This document shows positions 8,051 through 16,000 of a DNA stretch of 24,735 bases, piece by piece. A program made the translations under genes and the position numbers. The notes below the pieces were generated by a model, which had not been told where the DNA came from, made no database searches, and worked only from the letters and a program-made list of their open reading frames with translations. The stretch comes from Candidatus Ribeiella danica (GTDB taxonomy: Bacteria; Chloroflexota; Chloroflexia; Chloroflexales; Roseiflexaceae), in NCBI GenBank assembly GCA_016717335.1, contig JADKFS010000017.1, positions 1-24,735 on the forward strand, written 5' to 3'. Numbering within the stretch: position 1 is the stretch's first letter; every line of letters begins with the position of its first letter.

Positions 8051-8263
8051 CTACGTATATTGCTTGATAATGACCCATGCTCCTAGCAGCAATCCTGCAC
8101 CTCCCCCGATAATAGTGAACGTGAAGAGTGATGCTGCGCCGCCCATGAATCTGTTAACAGCATATGCTCCTAGTCCTGCAGCTGCGCCGCCGAGTATATA
8201 AAAGACGAGGATGACAAACCATATTGGTATTGTTCGAATGAGGAAGTCGAAAAAGCGCTGCAT
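8051..8263 (-). CDS. Small two-helix membrane protein, putative immunity to the second Rhs toxin
   Basis: The frame is 70 residues from ATG at 8261-8263 (AGAGG 7 nt upstream; the adjacent GTG at 8264-8266 is too close to that site). It begins MQRFFDFLIRTIPIWFVILV. Two hydrophobic segments are seen: about residues 9-36 (IPIWFVILVFYILGGAAAGL) and about 44-66 (SLFTFTIIGGGAGLLLGAWV), both with Gly-rich faces. The gene lies about 140 bp behind the Rhs C terminus in the same direction and shares its low GC. Toxins that act on membranes are usually paired with membrane immunity proteins, so the hydrophobic toxin segment upstream fits this pairing. The assignment rests on position and topology only. 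Confidence 0.6.
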   Translation of the reverse strand: MQRFFDFLIRTIPIWFVILVFYILGGAAAGLGAYAVNRFMGGAASLFTFTIIGGGAGLLLGAWVIIKQYT

Positions 8264-8406
8264 CACGGTGCCTCTTCCGGCAGGCGATTAGTAACATTCG
8301 ATGGAATTGCCGGCCTGAATTATTCAGGAAGGTTGTAGAAATAAGACCGCCTAAACCATACATTCGTTCATATTGAATGCGCGTTCGTATCGCGGATGAT
8401 TGCATT

Positions 8407-10025
8407 TTAATTAATGAAGAGCTTATCAGCCAAACTGAGACGCTCATATCGGCCACTGGCTAGTGCGTTTGTTCCAACTCGAGCAAGTTCGCCTACTGCT
8501 GCCCCAATGCCACCCGTCATAGCACCTGTGGCTGCTGCACGAATAGGATCGACATGTGCAAATTGACCAGAGTAACGGCTTCTTGCACTGTGTTTTGACT
8601 TCCGCGCCTACATAGCTTACAGCAGCACTTGCCAAAGTATTCGCCGACATAACAACGACTGATTTAGATACATTGGCAATCACGCTCCCTAGACCAACTC
8701 CTGTTGCGCCCACAGCGGCGCTGACACCAACTTCCACCCAATTGACCTTGTGGAAATCTCCACCATTTGTAGCAAGTTGTACAGCGAGATCGATGCCACC
8801 GCCAATCAAAGCCCCTATACATGGGGGCAATGCCCTGTAGGGTCCTTCGACCGTACCGGGTTGTTAGAGACATAGGAGTAGCGATTCAACCCTTGTGGGT
8901 CCTGTGGTGCCGTGGGATTGCCATCTTTATCCTTCGGCCCCTGCGCAAACAACGGTGTGGCGGTCGCATCACTCGGCCAGGCCGTGAGCGCCCCCACTCC
9001 CGGCACCATCGTATCCGCGCTAACAAACCGCGCCAGCGCTGGGTCATAATACCGCGCATGATAATACAGCAGCCCCGCTCCGTCCAGTCGCTGGCCGGTG
9101 TAGTTCAGGTTCGTCTGGAGCACACCGCCGCTGCGCACCGCGCCCCACGGGTCGAAGTCCTGCCGGCTCACGACCGCGCCCGCGCTGTCCGTCGCCAGGC
9201 TGACGCTGCCCAGGTGATCGCCGTGCGGGTAGGTCACGCCCGCGCTGGAAAGCAGATGGCGACGACCTGCCCGTTGAAGGTGTAGTACAGCGTCCGCGCG
9301 CCGCTGGTGGTCTGCTCCCACAGGCCCTGGAAGTACACCGTGGTGGTGGTCGTGGTGCCGACGGTGACGGTCTTGGCCACGCGCTCGCCATCCGCGTCGT
9401 ACAGATAGGTCTCTGCCCCGCCCGCGTAGCTCACCGTGGCCGGCCGGTTGTCGGCGGTCCAGGTGTACGTGCGCCCGCCGCCGCTGACCAGGTTGCCGTT
9501 CGCGTCATAGCAGGAGCTGTCCGCGCCGACCCGCACCACGGTATGGGCTTTGGCGAGCGCGCCGTCCGCGCACCTGGCGCTCTGCGCGCCGTAGCTATAG
9601 GCCACGCCGGCCTTGCTGGTGAGGTTGCCGAGCGGGTCGTAGGTGGAGATCTCGTTGTAGGGTGCGGGCGCACTGATCGGCGTGCTGGTCGGGGTGGCGG
9701 TGGCCGTGGCGGTTGCGCCACCCGGCGTGCTGCTCGGGGTGCTGGTCGGCGTTCGCGTCGCCGTGCTGGTCGGCCCCCCCGGCGTGTTGGTCGGGGTCGC
9801 GGTAGGCGTGCCGCCGCCCGAGGGGCCGGGCATCGCCGCGCTATCCAGCCGGATGTCGTCGAACGTCGCGTCCACCGCGTTCCCGTTGGTCGCCCCCAGC
9901 ACGAGCTTCGTCGCCTGGCTGGTGAAGCTCTGGCTGGAACTACCGGCGAACGCCGCCCCGAACGCCGCGTCGCCACTCGCCAGGTAGGCCTCCAGCACGG
10001 CATTGCTGCCCGTGCCCTGCTGCGG
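8407..10025 (-). pseudogene. Rhs-family toxin protein, 5'-truncated and frameshifted
   Basis: Reading the minus strand from about 10025: a jelly-roll-like domain (FDDIRLDSAAM), a Thr/Pro linker (TPTATPTNTPGGPTSTAT and similar), RHS/YD repeats (YDPLGNLTSK, YDANGNLVSGGGRTYTWTAD, YDADGERVAKTV), a shift near 9245, then YPHGDHLGSVSLATDSAGAV, FDPWGAVRSGG, LLYYHARYYDPALARFVSAD, GLNRYSYVSNNPVRSKDPTG. A second shift near 8820 leads into an AT-richer C terminus (GALIGGGIDLAVQL, SAAVGATGVGLGSVIANVSK), and a third near 8600 gives FAHVDPIRAAATGAMTGGIG and the end ADKLFIN at 8407-8409. The tip is Gly/Ala-rich with glycine-zipper spacing, suggesting a membrane-acting toxin. A stop in frame just upstream of 10025 and the missing signal peptide show that the N terminus has been cut off. 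Confidence 0.75.
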
Positions 10026-10029
10026 AATG

Positions 10030-10158
10030 TGTCAAGAGCCTTTGGACAGGATCTGGGCGAATTATGGTGCGCTGCCGCCCACGCCCGACCCCGCCGGCGC
10101 AGGCTGGCCGACGTCGCCCCCCGCGTCAAGGGGCCGCTCCGCGGCTGATTCCCTTGAC
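10030..10158. repeat. Possible small element remnant bounded by TGTCAAG inverted ends
   Basis: TGTCAAG at 10030-10036 and its complement CTTGACA at 10152-10158 frame 129 bp that fits neither the Rhs reading (which stops at about 10025) nor the kinase fragment (which breaks off at about 10185). Inside its right end GTCAAGGG (10125-10132) pairs perfectly with CCCTTGAC (10150-10157), making an 8-bp stem. TGTCAAG is a common start of insertion-sequence termini, so a relic of such an element is plausible. The short arms make chance hard to exclude. Confidence 0.3.
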
Positions 10159-10184
10159 ATGGAGCATCGACTGAAACGAATTGG

Positions 10185-10667
10185 AACAATCGCCACCAGC
10201 GAGGGCAGCACCTCGTCGGGCTCGATTGCCGCCCGCAGCCGCTGCCCCAGGCGAGTCAGCACCGCGTAGGGATCGTCGCGCTCGCCGGCAGCCGGTTGAC
10301 GCCGCGCTGCAGCCGGTCGCGCAGCGGCTGGAACAGCACCGCCACCAAGCCGGCTGCCAGAATCGAGATCAGCGTCGTGTCGCGCGCCGCAGCAGCGGGT
10401 AGAGCCCGCCGAAGAACAGCGCCAGGGGAGCGAGCTGGGTCATGATCAGCAGACGCGTGAGCGCGTAGATCGGGCTGGCGGCCATTGCCGCGTAGAAGGC
10501 CGCGCGCTCGGATGCCCCGCATCTACCGGCGGTATGTGCGGCGCCACAGCGCCTATAAACAGGCCAATCGATGCGATGAACATCGCTCCGCCCACGATGC
10601 CGCCGGCGAGCATCGGGTGCTCCCACTTCGACGGCCGATCGCACGTGATCAGCGTAGAAGAAGCCAC
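10185..10667 (-). pseudogene. N-terminal membrane part of a sensor kinase, truncated
   Basis: GTG at 10667 (AAAGGA 7 nt upstream) begins VASSTLITCDRPSKWEHPML. Hydrophobic segments follow in shifting frames: GGIVGGAMFIASIGLFIGAV, ALTRLLIMTQLAPLALFFGG, DTTLISILAAGLVAVLF. Then comes FQPLRDRLQRGVNRL and, after a further shift, YAVLTRLGQRLRAAIEPDEV. In many LuxR-partnered histidine kinases the last transmembrane helix is followed by 'FQPLR-RLQ--VNRLMYG-RDDPYAVL-RLG-RL'; this is the basis of the call. Everything after LPSLVAIV (GAF and kinase domains) is missing, and unrelated sequence begins at about 10185. It runs in the same direction as the RTX gene upstream but is separated from it by a strong hairpin. 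Confidence 0.55.
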
Positions 10668-10853
10668 GGTTCCATCCTTTCTGTCGCGGCCCTGCGCCGC
10701 GCCGCGGACCGCGGTCAGCCGGCTGGCAGGGCACTTATGGCGCTCGTCGCTCCACGTGACGAAAGGATACCCCGGCGGCTTTCCCGGGCGCAAGGTGCAG
10801 CGCTTCCCAAAAAGCGGGAATATCAGGAGTGGATACATGGGCAGCGCGACAGA

Positions 10854-10891
10854 ACCAGGCTCCCGTGCGCTCAAGCGCACGGGAGCCTGGT
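10854..10891. terminator. Perfect 18-bp stem palindrome downstream of the RTX gene
   Basis: Left arm 10854-10871 (ACCAGGCTCCCGTGCGCT) and right arm 10874-10891 are exact reverse complements with a 2-nt spacer. It lies 39 bp past the RTX stop, so it probably stops transcription of the RTX unit. There is no clear T-run on either side, so it may act as an RNA-protecting hairpin or cruciform instead. Confidence 0.55.
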
Positions 10892-10929
10892 CTGCCATTC
10901 ACTGCCTGCGTTGGTGGGGCCATGCGACG

Positions 10930-12144
10930 TTACGTTCGCTCGACCGAACCCTTGGTGTCACCCTGGGCTGGCGTGTAGTCGGTGGCGGTGTCGGTGCCGG
11001 GCCCGCCGCTGAACTGATCGGCGTTGGCGCCGCCGGTCAGCAGGTCGTTGCCGTTGCCGCCTTCGAGGCGATCCTTGCCGTTCCCGCCGTACAGGGCGTC
11101 GTCGCTATCGTTGCCCTGCACGGTGTCATCGCCGTTCCCGCCGTACAGCGTGTCGGTGTCGTTGCCGCCGTCGACCTTGTCGTTGCCCTCGCCGCCGTCG
11201 ATGTAGTCGGCGCCGTTGTTGCCGCGCAGTGTGTCGTTGCCCCCCAGGCCACAGATCACGTCGTTGCCGTTGTCGGCCTCGACCGTGTCGTTGCCCTCGG
11301 TGCCGAGGATCACATCGTTGCCCTTGGTGCCGTTCAGCTTGCCCTGGTAGATCTTGCCGTTGTCCGGCCCGCCGACGATCCGGCCCTGCGCGCTCACGTA
11401 GATTGTGGCGGCCTTGCCATTGCAGGCCCGCCCCGAGATCGGCGTGCTGGTGGGCGTTGCCGTGGCCGTGCTCGTCGGCGTGTTGGTGGGTAATATGGGC
11501 GTATTCGTCGGCGTGTTGGTTGGTACGTTCGTCGGCGTTTCCGTCGGCGTGCTGGTCGGCGTTTCCGTCGGCGTGCTGGTGGGGGTGCTGGTCGGCGCGC
11601 AGAGATCCTGTGGGGGATTGCCTGTGACAGTTCCAGAACCTGTCAGCGATCCCGCACAGGTTATTTGAATCGTGCCGGTGTTGTTGATGGTGCCGTAGTT
11701 AGACAGCTCAGCATTGATGATCAGGGTGCCGGCGTTGTCGATCGTATTAAAATTGGCAGAGAGCCCATTGATCGTCAGCGTTCCTTGGTTATCCACCCTC
11801 CCTGCACCATACAGCGACCAGTCGCCAGGATTACTATTAATAGTAACGCCGCCCTGGTTGGTGAATACAACAGCAGCAGGATCGCTGACGTATTGAGGGC
11901 GGAGGATAAAATTGCCAACCGTCAGGCTATCGCCCGCGCTGAGCGTACCACTATTGATAAAGCACACAGAAGAGGTGCTGCTCCCACCAGCGCCAATTGC
12001 GCTGAGAAACGCGCTACAGCTCGCCTGATTGGAGACGGTGTATCCAGCGGCTCGCGCCGGCGTTGGATGGACCGTCCAGATCAGAACGAGGATTGCGATC
12101 AGACTGGCCGCCATTCCTGCACGCCTGCCACGTTTGTGAGCCAT
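10930..12144 (-). CDS. Secreted RTX calcium-binding repeat protein
   Basis: Start is ATG at 12142-12144, with GGAGG 7 nt upstream; 404 residues. Residues 1-33 are a signal peptide (MAHKRGRRAGMAASLIAILV, cleavage after ARA). Residues about 34-180 form repeated short strands ending in NQGTLTI, NAGTLII, NYGTINN and NTGTIQI, like a beta-solenoid. Residues 183-238 are a Thr/Pro linker (TPTSTPTETPTS and variants). Residues about 270-385 carry RTX nonapeptides (GTEGNDTVE, GGEGNDKVD, GGNGDDTVQ, GGNGKDRLE, GGNGNDLLT, GGPGTDTAT), which bind Ca2+ and fold into a beta-roll outside the cell. No enzymatic or pore-forming domain and no type I secretion partner are visible, so an adhesive or sheath-associated structural role is more likely than a toxin. 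It starts 53 bp after the response regulator and may be its co-transcribed output. Confidence 0.85.
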   Translation of the reverse strand: MAHKRGRRAGMAASLIAILVLIWTVHPTPARAAGYTVSNQASCSAFLSAIGAGGSSTSSVCFINSGTLSAGDSLTVGNFILRPQYVSDPAAVVFTNQGGVTINSNPGDWSLYGAGRVDNQGTLTINGLSANFNTIDNAGTLIINAELSNYGTINNTGTIQITCAGSLTGSGTVTGNPPQDLCAPTSTPTSTPTETPTSTPTETPTNVPTNTPTNTPILPTNTPTSTATATPTSTPISGRACNGKAATIYVSAQGRIVGGPDNGKIYQGKLNGTKGNDVILGTEGNDTVEADNGNDVICGLGGNDTLRGNNGADYIDGGEGNDKVDGGNDTDTLYGGNGDDTVQGNDSDDALYGGNGKDRLEGGNGNDLLTGGANADQFSGGPGTDTATDYTPAQGDTKGSVERT

Positions 12145-12197
12145 GGAAGCACCTCCGCTGTGAGCAATAATGTATGTATTGTGATGGATTCCCTTGT

Positions 12198-12863
12198 TCA
12201 TGCTTCCCGATCGAGATCGACCCACCCACGTCGCAGGGCGTAGAGCACGGCCTGGGTGCGATTGTTGACCTGGAGCTTCTGGTAGATCACCCGCAGGCGG
12301 TTGGCGACGGTCTGGGCCGAGAGATTGAGCTGCTGGGCGATCTCCTGGTTGTCCGCCCCTTCCGCGACCAGCCGCAGCACGTCCATCTCGCCGTCGGTCA
12401 GCTGCTCCAGGTTCACGCTCTGGTCAGCGGTCTGGCTGAGGCGGCGGAACTCATCCAGCAGCCGGGCCGCCAGGTGCGAATCGATCAGCGCTTCGCCCCG
12501 GTGTACGTGCCGTACCCCCTCAATCAGCTCCTGCGCATCGGCGTTCTTCAGCAGGTACCCTCTGGCGCCGGCCCTGATCGCGTCGAAGATGTACTGATCC
12601 TGGCGATACATGGTCAATACGATCACCCGCGCGTCGGGATTGGCCTCGACGATCCGCGCGGTGGCCTGGATGCCGTTCAAGCGCGGCATGTTGATATCGA
12701 TCAGGATCACATCAGGCTTAAGCTCTTTGGCCAGGTGCACGGCCACCTCGCCGTCGGCTGCCTCGCCCACGACGAGAAAGTCACCCGTGATCTCACAGAT
12801 CTGGCGCAAGCCCTGGCGGAATAAGGTGTGATCGTCGGCCAAAAGCACCCGAATGGCTGGCAT
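12198..12863 (-). CDS. NarL/LuxR-family response regulator
   Basis: Start at ATG 12861-12863, with AAGGAG 6 nt upstream; an in-frame ATG 21 bp earlier has no such site. The protein has 221 residues. Receiver domain residues about 4-120: acidic pair Asp10/Asp11 (LLADDH), phosphoacceptor Asp56 (LIDINMP), Thr84 (VLTMY), Lys106 (YLLKNA), all present. Residues about 153-215 form the LuxR helix-turn-helix (LTDGEMDVLRLVAEGADNQE, then LSAQTVANRLRVIYQKLQVN). It is expected to be phosphorylated by the histidine kinase directly upstream and then to bind DNA as a dimer. The gene order kinase, regulator, RTX protein on one strand suggests that the RTX gene is a target. The 197-bp gap to the kinase holds a hairpin, so expression may be uncoupled. 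Confidence 0.93.
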   Translation of the reverse strand: MPAIRVLLADDHTLFRQGLRQICEITGDFLVVGEAADGEVAVHLAKELKPDVILIDINMPRLNGIQATARIVEANPDARVIVLTMYRQDQYIFDAIRAGARGYLLKNADAQELIEGVRHVHRGEALIDSHLAARLLDEFRRLSQTADQSVNLEQLTDGEMDVLRLVAEGADNQEIAQQLNLSAQTVANRLRVIYQKLQVNNRTQAVLYALRRGWVDLDREA

Positions 12864-13027
12864 GGCTGCTCCTTGAGCATTCAAGATGGCTGTGGGGAGC
12901 CCAGCGTCGGTCGAGTATAGCCTGAAGGGCCCCTTTTGCCAGGACGTAAATCTACTCTGTTTGGTACAAAAAAGTACTCTGTGTGGTTATATGCTTTCTT
13001 GCTGAAAGCAGGGCATAAGGTATGTTC

Positions 13028-13051
13028 TTGGAGGGGCTGCCGCCCCTCCAA
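13028..13051. terminator. 10-bp hairpin between histidine kinase and response regulator
   Basis: TTGGAGGGGC (13028-13037) and GCCCCTCCAA (13042-13051) pair perfectly around a 4-nt loop. It starts 10 bp after the kinase stop on the minus strand. No T-run follows in either direction, so it could be an attenuator or mRNA-stabilising stem, lowering or separating expression of the regulator gene downstream. An AT-rich stretch at 12955-13000 next to it could contain a promoter for the regulator. Confidence 0.5.
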
Positions 13052-13060
13052 ACCTCCCTG

Positions 13061-16000
13061 CTATGCACTGCGTTCCGCCAGCGGCAGCCAAATTTGGAGC
13101 TGCGTGCCCTGGCCCGGCTGGCTGAACACTGTGAGTGTGCCGCCGGCCTTCTCAATGCGCTCGTGCATCTGTTTCAGCCCAAAGTGGCCCGATCGGCCGG
13201 CCGCGGCCAGGGTCGCCACGTCAAAGCCCTGCCCGTTGTCGCGGATCGTCAGGTGCGCCGCATCGCCGCTGCTGGTGTCCAGGCGTACCCAGGCCAGGCT
13301 GGCCTCGGCGTGCTGGGCGATGTTGTTGAGCGCCTCCTGGGTCGCGCGAAAGAGCGGCAATTCCAGGTCGATCGGCGCCTGCCCCTGCGGGACGTTGATC
13401 TGGAGATCGACATAGAGCTTGTGCTCCTCGTTGAAACCGGCGACATAGCGCCGCAGCGCGATCAGCAGGCCGACCTCGTCCAACGCCACCGGGCGCAGGG
13501 CATAGATCGAACGGCGAATCTCGTCGATGGCTGCGTCGAGCATGTCGCGGGTCTGATCCAGCTCACCCTGCATCCGATCGGGGTCGCGTGCGATCCAGTC
13601 GCGCCACAACGAGAGCTTCAGGCGCAACGAGGCCATGTCCTGGGCCACGCCGTCGTGGACCTCCTGAGCGATGCGCCGGCGCTCCTCGTCGATGGCCTCA
13701 GCCTCCGAGCGGCGCTGCCGCTGCGCGGTGATGTCCTCCACCGCCACAATCATGCGCAGGCCGCGCTGAGCCCTGGCCGGCGTGGCGATGATGCGCACAG
13801 GAAAGAGCGTGCCGTCCCGGCGCCGGTTGGTCGTTTCGAGCTGGGCGGTCTTGCCGGACCGCACACTCTCGACCATGCGCTGGATCTGGTCGCGGCTCTC
13901 GTCGGGGATCAGCTGCGCCGCATCCAGGCTGGCGAGCTCGTCGGATGACCAGCCGTAGGTCGCTTCGGCCCGCCGGTTGGCCGCGCGGATTCTGGGAACA
14001 GCATCCGAGATATCAATCTCGAAGATGCCCAGGGGAGCATGCTCAAACAGCAGGCGGAAGCGCTGCTCGCTGGCCTGGACGCTGTCCTGAGCCTCTTGCA
14101 GCCCGGCTACCAGGCTGGCGTTCTGCAAGGCGATCGCGGCCTGAGTAGCCAGCATCGTTAAGAGCTCTAGCCGCTCCGGCGGAAAGGCGTGGCTGGTCAG
14201 CCGGTGTTCCATGTAGAACACTCCCACGAGCTCCCCTTTGTGAAGCAAAGGCAGACACAGGATCGATCGGGGTTGAGCGGCCGACAGATGCGGGTCCTGC
14301 GCGTAAAGAGCAGCGGTGGCGACATTGTTCAGCAGGAGCGGTTCGCGGGTGCGCGCGACCTGCCGAACGATGCTCATCGCCACCGGAGGCTGATCCGGCG
14401 CGCCGGATCGTGCCGTGTCGCCGGCTGCTGCGGCAGGTTCCCCGCCCGCCACCCGCCAGTGGCGCCCTTCAGGAAGCAAGAGGCAGCCGTACTGGGCGCC
14501 GGCGTTTTCGATCAGGATGCTCGTCAGCTTGTCCATCAGCCGGGGCAGCGCCGTCTCGCTCGACAAGACCTGCGCGGCTCGCAGGACGCTGGTCATGTCC
14601 AGATACGCGGACAGGTCGGCGAAACCGAGGCTGTCACCGGGGAAGAGCTGGGGATAGCGGGTCTCGATCTGTCGCGCCTTGCCGAGCGCACCCCATGTCT
14701 GGTAGGTTCTGTGCGCCGCGCGCAGATGCTCGCCAGCATAGGCTGGCTGACCAAGCGATAGGTAGAACCTGGCAGCCGCCTCGTGGGCCACGGACAGCTC
14801 CGGCAGGTACTCATGCTCCTGGGCCTGTTTGACGGCCGCGTCATAGAGCTCTCTGGCCTTGCCATTCTCTCCCAGGGCGCGCGCCAGCTCGGCCTCGACC
14901 AGGCTATGTCGATGCGCGCAGTTGGCCGGCCCATAGCGCGCCCATGCGCGCAGCTTGCGCTGATTGGCAGCCACAGCCTTCAGAATCCGCCTGGCCTCGG
15001 CTCTGGCAACCGCGGGGTAACGGGCGAGATGAGCGAGTGAGTCGTAGAAGTAGAGCACCGGCACGAGCGGTGTGCCGATGCCGCCGTCGCTGTATTGCCG
15101 GGCCAGTTGGGCCGCAGCCTCAGCCTCGACGTAGTTCTCGTACAAATAACACAGAACCAGCTTGTGGCAGGCCAGGTAGAAGATCGTGGCGCGGTCGTTA
15201 TCCTGGAGGTGGATTGGCAGCTGGGCGCGCTCGTCGTAGGCTTTCCCAACCAGCTGACTGGCGTTGTCGGACCAACCGAGCAGGTTCTGGTAATACTGGT
15301 GGCCCAGCTGGTAGCGATAGAACACGGGCGTGCCTTTGAAAGGCTCGAGCAAATACATGTTTTCGGTAAAGGCTCTTTCGTTCGTGCCGATGTCCAGGCC
15401 GCTGATGAACCAGGTGAAATAGGGGTACACTCCGGCGGCCACAACCAGATACTCGAACTCGCCCGTGGAGGTGAGATCGCGCAAGGGCTGGAGGGTGGCC
15501 TGGATATGCTCTTTCCAATGATTGATGTGGGCATAGACGAAATACTTGACGAAGACACGGTATTCCTTGTTCCTGATCTGTGGCGCCAGACGCATGGCGA
15601 GCTGCCCAAACGCATAGCCGCGGTCAATCTGTCCGCCGACGCCGCAGAGCAGCAACCCGTAGAGGGCGTAGCCCATGGCCGACAGAGGATGCGAGCCGTG
15701 TTTCAGTGTCTGCCTGACGATCTCGAGCCCGATCAGCGAGAGCAGCCGCGGATTTACCGAGCCGGCCGAGATGCTGGCCGATGCCATGATCTCCATCGCC
15801 ATGATGCTGCGCTCGTCGGTCATCGGCGGCAGCGTATCGAGCGTCTCGCTCCGCTTCCCCAGCAGAGCCAAGCGCGTGCGCGCCACGGCCACCAGCACCT
15901 GTCGATTACCCGCGTGCTGGGGCAGGCGCACGCCGAGCTGGCGCAACGCATGTACGGCCGCGACGACTGCCTCGGCATGCTTGCCCTGGAGAAAGAGGCC

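Noticed and set aside
8154..8456. Minus frame of 100 codons between the Rhs stop and the membrane protein
   Set aside because: It overlaps both genes, lacks a ribosome site and has no motif; the two-helix frame is the better candidate.
9543..10148. Plus-strand open frame of 201 codons opposite the Rhs gene
   Set aside because: Its translation is Arg/Gly-rich and mirrors the Thr/Pro linker and YD repeats on the other strand; the minus-strand reading has clear Rhs motifs.
10675..10850. Possible riboswitch in the leader before the sensor fragment (minus strand, with GGAAAGCCGCCGGGGTA)
   Set aside because: A few bases resemble the core of a c-di-GMP-I riboswitch, but the remaining conserved helices and tetraloop receptor cannot be placed.
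10534..11493. 319-codon plus frame opposite the RTX repeats, full of Val/Ala repeats
   Set aside because: The repetitive pattern is the complement of the GGxGxDx repeat codons; the minus frame has signal peptide, ribosome site and RTX motifs.
11400..11600. Tandem repeat that might be a CRISPR-like or minisatellite array
   Set aside because: It is the codon-level repetition of the Thr/Pro linker (TPT, TET, TNT); there are no unique spacers of constant length.
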